From NCBI RefSeq assembly GCF_029633865.1, contig NC_079223.1:37383706-37447705 (forward strand): DNA of 64,000 nucleotides, read 5' to 3'. This stretch comes from Lampris incognitus. Taxonomy: Eukaryota > Chordata > Actinopteri > Lampriformes > Lampridae. Below, one piece after another: positions 49,566-60,425 of this stretch (position 1 is the first letter of the stretch; each line of letters opens with the position of its first letter). A program made the position numbers and the translations under genes. The notes under the pieces were generated by a model that was given only the letters and a program-made list of their open reading frames with translations, had not been told where the DNA came from and did no database searches.

Positions 49566-50769
49566 TCCATCCATCCGCTCATCCTCATAATTGAGTAATT
49601 GCATTGGACATTGAGTGATTGACTTTGAACAGTGTGCCGAGAAGAAATTTTCCCACACTGAATTGGCGAGCCAGCCAGGAGAGGTTCGGGGAAGCTGGAC
49701 ATCTGGACAGTGCAGGCTGCAGCTCAGAACAATGGTGGCCACCAAAAAGAGGTACAGCAGATCCTGTTTACAAATCTGCATTACTGTTTTTTTTCTGAGA
49801 GGCAGTGTGTGACTGCCTGGATTAAAGCATTAGTTGGCCTTCCCTCTAAAGAACCTAAAATTGGTAGAAAAAATGACAGTCTGGTGTGATATTGTGTGCA
49901 TGAGGAGAAAAGCGAGTCAAGATTAGAGCAAATTCATGTGCAGGTGGGTGGAAAGATCAAATGACTGAGCGAGCACTGAATAGTGGGGTGGTTTGTTGTT
50001 TGTGCTGTGTTTGCTGGAAGAATGACACATTGGTCTTAAAGTATTACAGGCAGTAAGATCAGAGACAGGAGAAAATGAGTATAGGGGATCGTTTTGCTGT
50101 GTTGTCTTGTGTTTTCTTGAGCGTGTTAAAAAAAAACCTAACTAGATACCGCTCTTCTTGTGTTAAGGAAGTGTATTGGGTAGAGGCTTGGTTTTAGCTG
50201 GCATAACTGCTATGGATACCGCTCTACTTGTGTTGAGGAAGTGCATCAGGTAGAGGTCTGAACAGGCAGGTAGTTACTAAATTAAGTTGCTAAGAGGACA
50301 GCAGCACTGGCCAGAATCTGAGGAGTACTCAGAACAGCGTGTAAGTGTGCAGAGTGGTGTGAGTGTGCTAGCAATTGTATGAACAGAAAGTGAGTCTTAT
50401 GTGTTGAATCAGCTAACTAATTGGATATTTGAAATAAAAAGCTGGGAAAGCGAAAAGGTGTCAGCCTACATTTGGAGTCATAAAACAAAAATAATAGTAC
50501 ATGAGAGGGAAGATTTCGGAATAGGGGCTATTTTGATGACAAGAGCAAGGCTTGGATTTAAACTAAGTGGGAAGCGATATTGGAGAAACCACAAAAGGGA
50601 AAAAATACAAACAAAAGAAGAGGCCTAGTTGAAGAAGTTAGAGAGGACCCAAGGGGAGCAGTAGAAAGTCAGGCTGAGGGAGATATACCTCCCAGGGATG
50701 GAGGGAATAATGAAGCAGGGCCAAGTGGGAGATAGGATAAAGATGTTAAAGAGACCATGGGATGTGGTG
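49566..50769. other. Unclassified region with a tandem duplication
   Basis: Two units of about 70 bp, both starting TACCGCTCT (about 50147 and 50216), are tandem. An open frame at 50401-50628 (75 residues) is unrecognised. This region and 51385-52321 may be one older element split by the Rex1-like LINE. Confidence 0.4.
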
Positions 50770-51375
50770 ATGGCAGTCTGACTGCTGTTAGCAGGATATT
50801 TGGAATCAAGATGGCCAGCAGAAGGATCATGGAGAACAACAGCTGCCACACACAGCTACCTTCACTTGAGGACATATACAGATCCCGCTGCCTCCGTCGG
50901 ACCACAAACATAATCAAGGACTCCTCTCACCCAGGCAACCACCTTTTCCCTCTGCTGCCCTCTGGGAGGCGCTATAGGTGTTTCAAGACCCGTACTTCGA
51001 CTTTTGAACAGTTTCTACCCAAGTGCCATTAAAGAACTGAACTCTTAACCAACTGAAAGGTTGCAATAATATCCTGAAACTGTGCAATAGCCTGTACATT
51101 TTGGCTTGTGCAATAACATATGCTGACTTGGGTTAGTGCAATACACAGACTATTTACCTAGTGTAATAGAGATTACACTTGTTTTTCACTTATGCATACA
51201 TTATATGTTGATTGAGCTGCAAACGTGTGTCTATTTTGTATTTTGTCTATTTGTATATATTTTATTTTTCAATTGTTTTAAATTATTTTTTTATCTTGTT
51301 TGTACAACTGAGGAGTTGCACTTAATTTCCTTGTACAGCTGTGCAGTGACAAATAAAGGCATTCATTCATTCAAA
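50770..51375 (+). mobile_element. Rex1/CR1-like LINE, 3' end
   Basis: C-terminal domain with LPSLEDIYRSRCLRRTTNII, KDSSHPGNHLFPLLPSGRRY and RCFKTRTSTFEQF (50757-51032). A 3' untranslated region of about 340 bp follows, ending GTGCAGTGACAAATAAAGGC and an ATTC tandem tail. Strongly 5' truncated. Confidence 0.8.
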
Positions 51376-51384
51376 AAGAGAGGG

Positions 51385-52660
51385 TGAGGGAAGACAAGGC
51401 AAGCAAGGGCTTACTAATTACACCAAACGTAGCCCAGCTAAGGACCACTATGAACCCAGTTTGAAAGAATTGCAACAGGACAAACTGAATTTGTGGTGGC
51501 AACCCACTAGCTATTCAAAATGGCTAACGAGTCCTGCTGGGTCTGCCCAGCCACAGTTATGGATGGCTGTAGATCCTGATGGTTTCAAAAGTCATGTTGT
51601 AACTATTGCTTGGAAAAAACTTGATGTTATCAACCTCCAGGTAGCTGGCGATATTGTGTGGCAAAATACACTATCCAAATTACAGCAGAAGCTGGATAGC
51701 CTTCCACGCTGGACAAAGGAAGCCGAGTCACTGTCCGTTGTATGTGCTTGTAACCACACCACAGTGATGACCCTCGATGATGTGTAAAGCGTCTGGGTTG
51801 AAGTACAGAAGATTGTCACATGTCTTATGCAGAAGTATTATATTCTCATTGTATTAACATTGTTTACCATGTCTGGTCCCATAGAAAATGTATGCTTTGA
51901 TATAACTCTGATTTAAATTTGATTTTAAATTTGATTTCAGCTTGCTCAGTCATTGATCATATGAAGAGTCATTTATCATATAGAACGGCATTTAGCATTT
52001 TTATAGAACATGAGCATTCGTATTTTGACGTCACTATGACTTTGTATTCATACTGAACCATTCATTAAGAGTACAACGATGAAACAGAATGAAAGAGTGC
52101 CCGGTTGTAGACTTTAATGTGGTCGCCCTACAGGTGGAAGGTTGGTAAGGGGCCCGTGGGGGAATTTTCTTAGTAAAAACAATATATCAGTCTCGGAAAT
52201 ACTTTTCTCTGTATGAGATGTACTAGGTTTTTCGCCCCCAAAGTGATTCTGGTATTATCAACTTTCAAGGTGATAATTTTACACTAACTCTGGCATGACT
52301 TTAAAGTCACAAAGGGGGAAATGTGGAAAATAATTGGTCTTAATGTGAAGAATAGGTTTCTTTTTATACAATGTATGATTTTTATTAACCAAGAATCAAA
52401 TGCTAATCGGATTATAATAGTAACTATTGCAGACAATCAGTTATTCATTTTTTATTAGATATGTAAGAACCGTGGAAACAATGGTGTAAAACATAGCAAG
52501 ATAAGAATTGTTGTATACGGTCAGTAGCACCAGATGACAGTCTGTGTAACAGGCCACATTGCCTAAAAGGATTGAGACGCCATTAGATTCTGGAGACCAA
52601 AGCAATGTCTTGATAGGAAAATAATGGTGTATAGTGGGATGTGATCTAGAGTCAAAGGCA
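51385..52660 (+). mobile_element. Possible retrovirus-like 3' end (fossil, uncertain)
   Basis: A 108-residue open frame at 51461-51787, with several tryptophans and cysteines, is unrecognised. At 52310-52321 a purine tract (CAAAGGGGGAAA type) is followed by TGTGG. This is the arrangement seen where a coding region meets a 3' terminal repeat in retrovirus-like elements. No partner repeat was found to the left, so the call rests on this junction only. If it is such an element it is broken and old. Confidence 0.3.
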
Positions 52661-53187
52661 GGGGCGGACTAGGAATGAAAAATGGCCCTGGACTTTTTGA
52701 CTCAGACCAAGTAATACACCAACCACCTACACAAACCATGCCATACTTGAGGTAAAAAAGATTACTAACTGGTGGGTGGTATTTAAGACAACCACAAACC
52801 GTTTCATAGGAGCAGTAACCATGATTGCATCATATTCAAAGGAGGAGTTGTTGCTTGGCGGTGAAAGTTTCATGAATTTGGAGTCTTTAGAAATGAGGAC
52901 ACCCGCACCGCCTCCACACCCGACAGAATGGGGTGTGCGTGAGAAAGCAGAGTCAACAGAGAGCGCAGCCAGTGCGGCAGTGTTTCCTAGACGTGTCCAG
53001 GTTTTGGTCAGGGCTAGTACCTGAATGTTTGACAGATTAGCAAGTGCTTGGTTAAATTCTGTTGTATTTACAGCCGATTGGCAAGTCCATAAGCCAAACG
53101 TAAAGGAGGAGTGAGTAGAGGATCATATACCAAAAAGTCCTGTATGTGAGCTGGGTGATGTAGCCTTGCTTATTAAAGGTCCCTTCA
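52661..53187. other. Intergenic DNA, nothing certain
   Basis: GGCAGGGGCGGACTAGGAAT at 52663 resembles the start of a hAT MITE, but no matching end was found. The open frame at 52776-53024 is unrecognised. Confidence 0.35.
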
Positions 53188-53625
53188 GGCGTCCGGGTAG
53201 TGTAGCAGTCTATTCCGTTGCCTACCAACACGGGGATCACCAGTTTGAATCCCCGTGTTACATCCGGCTTGGTCGGGCGTCCCTACAGACACAATTGGCC
53301 ATGTCTGCGGGTGGGAAGCCGGGTATGGGTATGTGGCCTGGTCGCTGCACTAGCGCCTCCTCTGGTCAGTCAGGGCGCCTGTTCGGGTGAGGGGTTGGGG
53401 GGAATAGCGTGATCCTTCCACGCGCTGCGTCCCCCTGGTGAAACTCCTGTCAGGTGAAAAGAAGCGGCTGGCGACTCCACATGTATCGGAGGAGGCATGT
53501 GGTAGTCTGCAGCCCTCCCCGGGTCAGCACGGGGCGGAGCAGCGACTGGGACGGCTCAGAGACTGGGGTAATTGGCCAAGTGCAAATGAGGAGAAAAAGG
53601 GGGGGAAATCCCAAAAAATAAAATA
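53188..53625 (+). mobile_element. SINE family B, full length with target-site duplication
   Basis: Head with A-box-like GGGTAGTGTAGCAGTC and B box AGTTTGAATCCCC, the whole body, and a GAGAAAAAGGGGGGGAAA tail. AAAGGTCCCTTCA (53175-53187) and AAAGGTCCATTCA (53626-53638) flank it, a 13-bp duplication with one mismatch. Best reference copy of family B in the window. Confidence 0.88.
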
Positions 53626-53759
53626 AAAGGTCCATTCACCCCCCCCATTCATCTCCTGCGGAATCTCCTTGGCAAGATTTCAAATGGCAAAGAACTCAGG
53701 TGGTCTTTCAAAATCAGTTATATTAGTAACCCTTGTTCTATTTCATTCTGCCTGACCAT

Positions 53760-54165
53760 CAGGGGTGGTGCTTCACACCTGGATGACTAGTACCATCAAA
53801 GTCATGAGGAATCATCCACCTTGCTAGTGATGATTGGCCAATGGTGTAGACAGGGTAGCTGCTGACACAGGATGAGAAGCAGCCAAGTTGACTCGGTGAA
53901 ACCAGGTAAAGAGGAGCCCAGGTAGCATCAACACAGATGTCACTCAAAGGAATGCTTCTCAGAGCAGAATGTCCCCCATGATGCGGAAACATTCTTCTTA
54001 AGGGGTCTTCATGCATGCTCAATAATCCAGGTAAGAAAATCACAGAGGGTTGAATCAGTTCACCTGGACACAACCTTTATTGAGAGAAACGTTTCATCAC
54101 TCATCGAAGTGACCCCTTCAGTCTCAGCCTGGAGATACCTGCAGTCAGTTTAGACTGAAGAGGTC
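53760..54165. mobile_element. Penelope-like element end fragment
   Basis: 54050-54165 carries the same block as 1008-1110 (CACAACCTTTATTGAGAGAA, ACGTTTCATCACTCAT, then GATACCTGCAGTCAGTTTAG). It includes a short inverted repeat of the CTTCAGTCT/AGACTGAAG phrase. 53760-54050 matches the flanking untranslated part as I recall it for fish Penelope copies. No protein domain is present. Confidence 0.6.
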
Positions 54166-54234
54166 ATGATATAATGATGAAATTTAAGTGTTTAAAGAAA
54201 ATGGAAGTTGCCCTGGGCTTATTGTTTTGTTATT

Positions 54235-55165
54235 TTCATACTCTACAGAATGCAGGAAAAAGTCTTCTCTAGCTTTGATTTGGAAAATATCACTTTTGCT
54301 GAGGTCTCGAGGTTGGTAAATATGCCAAAGCCTGGTGTGAAATTAAATCAAGGGAAATGTGAATTGATGGTTGTGCAAGACTGCCACATGCAGGACATAC
54401 ACGGCACACCTATCAAGTCTACTGTGAAATACATGGGTATTATCACAAACATAGGTGAAAGAAGAAACATAAACAGAATTGACGAAAGCCAAACTAAATC
54501 AATGGCTACAGTGAGATATTTCTATATTTGGAAGATTTTCTTTTTTGTGTGTCCATAATGGAGTACGTTTCTAGATGTACTAATTCAGCACATTCTTTAA
54601 CTTTCTCAAGGAATTCAATTGAAACTATTCACAAGTTCAACTTGAATTACACATGGAACAATAAAACACATTATATCAAAAACAGGTGATTAAGAATTAT
54701 AAAGAGGCTGGTCTTAAAACAATTCATTTTGATTGCAAGCACTGAATTTGATGAGCTCATTCATGGGATGTTTGGAGCCTCTGGAATTATATTCCTTAAG
54801 GGGTCTTTGAAAAGTTTGGAGGGCTAGCTCATGATTTCACTGCAGCTATGTTGTCCATCCAACCGTCCCCTTTTCATCAACAAGTCATTACCGGTAAACG
54901 ATTTATAAAAACCATGTGATCTCCCATGATATATCAATATGTAGCGATGGACACGTCCTTTACCAAAACAAGTCCTTGTTTGTGAAAGAGTGGTTTGAGA
55001 AGGACGCGTGAGCTGTCACCTATTCGACCACATGGGTCAATTGCGATAAACCTTGTCCAATCCAAGAAATCCCTTTCAAACGTATCAATGACATCAACTC
55101 CTCAGGGGAATTCTCAAGACAAGAGTTTTGATTTTGAGAAAACTGATATTGTTTCTGCAAAAGTG
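54235..55165 (+). mobile_element. L1-like LINE fragment
   Basis: Frame 54208-54558 includes LNQGKCELMVV and STVKYMGIITN, the region after the catalytic block of an L1-type reverse transcriptase. Downstream frames give LNYTWNNKTHYIKNR, PFHQQVI and a KEWFEKDAWAV-like block. Many frame changes; both ends missing. Confidence 0.65.
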
Positions 55166-56576
55166 ACACTGCAACCACTTGTAACGTGCGGCTGGTGTAG
55201 GCGGAGAGAGCCAGCAGCATGCGGCTAGTTAGCAAGAGCCCCGGGATTAGCTCAGAGTCAACGGGGATTTCCACACTGCTACTTTATTCTGTAGTACATA
55301 CATCGACCATACAATGCCAGGTCTCCACGGCTCATGTTCACCCATCATACATGAGCAGTAACACATAAAAGTATAATCCGCACTAACCTGCTACGCTGAG
55401 AGCTCGTTATTGTGAACGCCGCTCGAAGCAGCACAGAGAAAGGCGCTACTCTAGTGCGTCACAACAAAGCAAACAGGAGGAGCCACCCTGTGGCGCTATT
55501 TGGCATTGCATTTATATTTACCGGACTCACGCTGTCCTTCCTTCGAATGTAATCATGTTAAAGACTTCTGGGATTACGTTTCAGACTGGCTAACATGATT
55601 CATGTAGAGCCTTTAACAACAGCGAAAGTATTCTTTGGTATTTTAAGTAAAGAACAAGAATTTATAGTGTTATAAATTCAAATGATCTAATACATAAAGC
55701 AAAATATGTGAAAATACAACCATCTTTTGCAATATCTCGCATCTCAATCTGATGAAACACGTAAATATCCTCGCAGAATAAAGCAGTCGCATTTTTATAA
55801 GTCATTTTTTAATTTTATTTATCCTATTTATATATTTGTTAGACGTGTGCTTTTTTCTTGCGCTCAGCTTTTCCCTCAGAATGTCACAGTGGATTTTAAC
55901 AAGATGCATCGTTTGGCGTGGCGTACATGTCAAGTTTTAAAAAAAAAAGTTAGTTGTTCTTTTTCTGTAGAAATCCCATCTCTATTCGTCCAGGATCTCT
56001 GGTTTACGCCTGCGGATGCAGTCCATTCCAGTTTTTCCAAAATATCCGGTGCCTCGATTTTTAGAGTTCCCGCAAGGAATCAGCGTAAATACGGCGTTGC
56101 CAGGTCGGATATAATCCGTCTAAACGGCCTCCTTACGACTCCATACTGAATGTATGACTGGTAGTATGAACAAGGGGGATGTAATGAAACGAATCTGGAC
56201 ACCGTGAGAACTAAAAGTAACTGCTGGAGTGGATTTCAGAACAGGTGTTGGGTTGAAAAACAATTGAAGAACGACAAGGAAACAAAAAAAAACACCCTTT
56301 TAATTATTAAAAAAAAACTTGCTGAATTTTAGAGGAAGGTGGTTTACAAAGGGGCTTTCTGACTCGCAGTGGCGTTGTATTTTTTACGACCGCACACGAA
56401 GCGCTTCCGACTTCCATCATTACAGAATTGACGCCCGCCTGACATCACTTGCTGCCTGGGAGAGTGATTCATCGTCGTTGTGGGGTCCAGAGGAGGAGGC
56501 TTTTACCCTGAAAACACCGGGAACCCCTCACGTAAAGCCGTCTCTTTCTGCCACAGCTGATCCTAGAAGACCGACC
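55166..56576. other. Region upstream of arfgef3, partly presumed 5' UTR/promoter
   Basis: 55190-55560 is GC-richer and may be a repeat end (TGTAACGTGCGG...), not identified. A 140-residue open frame at 55727-56149 is unrecognised. From about 56330 CpG content rises toward the arfgef3 start codon, fitting a first-exon promoter. No TATA box was noted. Confidence 0.4.
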
Positions 56577-57995
56577 ATGGATGAGCTCCTGCGAAAGCTA
56601 CAAAAGGAAGCCTCCGGACACAAATACAAAGCGATTCGTGACGCTTGTGTCTACGCTTGCGGTAAGTCACCTGTCTCCAGGCTGGCTTGCGGGGTGGAGG
56701 GGAAAACCAGCGCGCGAGGACGCCGCGCAGGGGTTGTGGTATGCAATTCCTGCTGCTGCCCGTGACAGCTGCCGTTTCGCTTGCATTCGCGGTGGTTTGG
56801 GTGAAATACCGCAAAACGCAGTGTGGAAGCGTGCCAGGATAATGTTGTGCATCCTAGTGGTTGATATTTGGCTAATTTTCTATGTACGTCTGTGGATGCG
56901 AGTGTGTCCCAGCGCCACGGGGCCCAAAATGCGTTTAAACCCTCCAGGCACAGTCTGTAGACGGAGCGCACTCGGTGGGTTTTGGCTTAGTGTCAACAGA
57001 GGGAGGTAAGGGGGCAGGCAAGTGTTTGCGACAGCTTGAAATTAATATGCACGATAACGCAATTCATAACTTGATCGCATCCCCCTTTGTATCACTGTTC
57101 AGATGTAGGTGACCCAGAATTTTAGATTTGGGCAGGACCCTAGCTGGTATACCGGGAATTAAACTTGCCTGGCTATGCTGTCGTTTTGTTCCCCCCGGTC
57201 CAAACCCAAAGGACTGTGTAGAAGTGCAGGTCCAACAGCGTTTAGATAGGGTGGCACTTGCTCCGTCTGTTACTGATGACTGATCCGATATTAGGAATCG
57301 GTACTGATGCCTTTAAGGTACCTGTACCATAGTAGGAGGCACCAACCTGGTCGATAAGTCTGTACTAACTGTGCTTCTTGTCGATGCTACAGGTTGCATG
57401 AACATTTATAAGACATTTTCCACAACGGGTAATGCAATAATCCAAGAGAGGTCGCCCAGTCAACCATAAAGGGCTGATCTTTCTACAGAAAAACTGTGAA
57501 GAGCCCATGTCAGCCAATGATTACACTGCTTCAAAGCTGTAAGGCACTGTATATGTTCCCAGTGCATTATTCAGCATGCTTCTATTGTGCATATTATGTT
57601 GATGTCTGGTTAAAAAGTTTATATTTATCAAATGTGATGGTGTGGTTGATATTTGACAATTAACAGCAATAATTAAAATTTTGTGTACCATGACATGACA
57701 TGATATTAAGTGATATTATTAAGTGAGGTACATACTGTTGTGAGGTACATTCATGTTATGTTAAGTGAGGTACATTCATGCTAATATTAATAAATGCCTA
57801 ATGATACCTAACCCTTATGATCATCAAGTAATGAGATCCTACACACACACACACACACTCACACCACGTTAGAAGAACCCAGAGGCAAAGGCCACCACTG
57901 ACTGATGTTGGCTGACTTTCCTCTTTCTTCCATTATTTCACAGAAACCCTCGAGTCTCAGAATGGATCGGCAAAGATTTCTACCTCTCAACTTCG
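56577..57995 (+). CDS. arfgef3: ARFGEF3 (BIG3-like), first two coding exons
   Basis: Start of a large Sec7-family protein related to the BIG ARF guanine-nucleotide exchange factors; the human protein (KIAA1244/BIG3) has over 2000 residues. Exon 1 codes from 56577 to 56661: MDELLRKLQKEASGHKYKAI then RDACVYAC, against human MEEILRKLQKEASGSKYKAI; donor GTAAGT. Exon 2 is 57944-57995 after TTTCACAG: ETLESQNGSAKISTSQL plus a split R codon; donor GTAAGA. Human continues ALETLGG...LREKCLLPL, so the phase and residues agree. Only 46 residues fall in the window; the next exon was not found by 64000. The open frame continues upstream of the ATG, but homology and the GACCATGG context fix the start. Confidence 0.88.
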
Positions 57996-58744
57996 GTAAG
58001 ACAAACGGCTGCCTCATTTCCATTTCATTCTCCACTGTTTTAATTTTTCCATTTCTATTGTGGTCACCTCCAAAAGTTAGGTTATAAGGTTCAAATGCAA
58101 AAGGTAAATTCATCATTTCGACCTCCAGCAGTTTCGGCACGGGCTCAGCAGCCTTCATCGGGAAAATTTACGAGAGGAATGGTCAGTTTTAGCAAATAAC
58201 ATATCCCTGAATACACGCGAGTTGGGCGATGGCAGGAGGAAAGAAACCCTTTGTGTGCTTAAGCCCAGCATCCCTGATTAAGTACAGGTTAGAGGACTAT
58301 TTACACTAAGGGTTGGGGAATGTAGTCTATCTGAGCAAGGGCTTGGCAGAAAGCAGGGAGACACCCTGGACAGGTCACCCGTCCATCACAGGGCCCACAC
58401 ACACTGTCACTTATACATGTCATTCATTATTTACGTGTTTTCTCAGCCTGTCAGGGTATTACCATTCTGACTTTAATTGATAATTGTGTCTTGATGCTTA
58501 AGATATTCTGTTGTGAGTTTTGAAGTTCAAGGATTAAAAAAAAAGAGGAATAAAATGCCAAAATAAAAACAACAATTAAAAAAGTGCAATTTTTTTTTTA
58601 TGGATTGCATGAGGTGGAAAACTCGAGTTGAGATTAAGATAATGAGCATGAAAAAACAGAATCCTTGTTAATCCCCCTTTTCCCCTAAGGAGACAGGGAT
58701 TTTTTAAAAATTATTTCTTAAAAAATGCTATTGCAAAAAAGGGC
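57996..58744. other. arfgef3 intron with a SINE A scrap
   Basis: 58350-58410 carries the GGGAGACACCCTGGACAGG block of SINE family A without its ends. A CA run is at about 57840 in the previous intron. Nothing else recognised. Confidence 0.5.
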
Positions 58745-60425
58745 TTGAAGCCGATCCTTCATGTAATTTCACCTCAACCTTGAGCCCATCTGTCACTCCT
58801 ATTGCACATCTCACACTGTCACAATGCCCTCATATGCTTTCTCTAAATCCACAAAGACGCAATGTAACTCCTTCTGACCTTCTCCATACTTCATCAACAC
58901 TCAAAGCAAACATCGCATCTGTGGTGCTCTTTCCTTGCATGAAACCATACTTCTGCTCACTAATCGTCACCTCTCCTCTTAACCTAGCTTCTATTACTCT
59001 TTCCCATATCTTCATGCTGTGGCTGATCAACTTTATACCTCTGTAGTTGCTACAGTTCTGCACATCGCCCTTTTTCTTGAAAATCGGTACCGGTATACTT
59101 CTTCTCCACTCCTCAGGCATCCTCTCACTTTCCAAGATTATGGTAAACAATCTAGTTAAGAGCTCCACTGCCATCTCTCCTAAACATCTCCATGCCTCCA
59201 CAGGTATGTCATCTGGACCAACTGCCTTTCCACTGTTCATCCTCCTTAGCTGCCCTTACTTCCTCCTTGCTAATCCACCATACTTCCGTATTCACTATCC
59301 CCACATCATTCAACCTTCTCTCTCTCATTTTCTTCATTCATCAGCCCCTCAAAGTACTCCTTCCACCTTCTCAACTCTCTCCTCACTTGTCAGCACATTT
59401 CCATCAATATCCTTCATCACCCTAACCTGCTGCACATCCTTCCCAACTCACTCCCTCTGTCTAGCCAATCGGTACAAGTCCTTTTCTCCTTCCTTAGTGT
59501 CCAACCTCTCACAAAGCTCACCATATGCCTTTTCCTTTGCCTTCGCCACCTCTCTCTTTGCCGTACCACATATACCACATTTCCTTGTACTTCTGTCTAC
59601 TTTCTTCATCTCTCTGACTTCCACTTCTTCTTTACCAACTTCTTCTTCCACATGCTTCCCTATACTTCCCATTCCATCACCAAGTCTCCTTGTCTTCCTT
59701 CCTCTGTCCAGATGACACACCAAGTACCTTCCTTGCTGTCTCCCTCACTATTTCTGCAGTAGTTGCCCAACCGTTCGGCAACTCTTCACTACCACCCAGT
59801 GCCTGTCTTAACTCCTCCCTGAACTCCAGACAAGTTTTCCTTCTTCAACTTCCACCATTTTTTCCTTGACTCTGCTTTCACTCTTTTCCTCTTCTTTAAC
59901 TGCAAAGTCATCCTACAGACCACCATCCGATGCTGCCTAGCTATGTTCTCCCCTGTCACCACCTTGCAGTCTCCAATCTCTTTCAGATTGCAGATCCTGC
60001 ATAAGATATAGTCCACCTGTGTGCACCTTCCTCTACTCTTACATGTCACCCTGTGTTCCTCCCTCTACTTGAAATACATATTCACCACAGCCATTTCCAT
60101 CCTTTTCACAAAATCCACCACCATCTGTCCTTCCACATTCCTCTCTTTGACGCCATACCTACCCATCACCTCCATTCCCTTCATCAACATGCCCATTGAA
60201 GTCTGCTCCAATCGCCACTCTCTCCTCTTTGGGTTGGGTACACTCTCCACTACTTCATTCAACTTACTCCAGAATTCCTCTTTCTCTTCCATCTCGCACC
60301 CAACTTGCAGGGCATATGCACTGATAACGTTCAACATCACATCTTCGATTTCCAGCTTTATACTCATCACTCTGTCTAACACTGTCTTCACTGGCAACAC
60401 ACTCTTGACATAACTGTAATAAGAC
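58745..60425 (-). mobile_element. RTE-clade LINE, endonuclease and reverse transcriptase start
   Basis: Minus-strand pieces, N to C: endonuclease/EEP region (60065-60427; DRVMSIKLEIEDVMLNVISA then YALQVGCEMEEKEEFW) and QVDYILCRICNLKEIGDCKV (59789-60049). A linker with GEKDLYRLARQRE (59448-59723) and the start of reverse transcriptase (58830-59240; MNSGKAVGPDDIPVEAWRCL, RMPEEWRRSIPVPIFKKKGD, YGFMQGKSTTDAMFAL) follow. At least four frame changes. The 3' half is missing, complementing the 3' fragments of this family at 16563 and 37755. It lies in an arfgef3 intron, antisense to it. Confidence 0.85.

Noticed and set aside
55727-56149. 140-residue open frame upstream of arfgef3
   Set aside because: No recognisable domain, AT-rich at its start and stops before the arfgef3 exon; kept only as unexplained sequence.
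56319-56576. Upstream extension of the arfgef3 frame to an earlier ATG
   Set aside because: The extra residues have no family counterpart, and homology begins exactly at MDELLRKLQKEASG.
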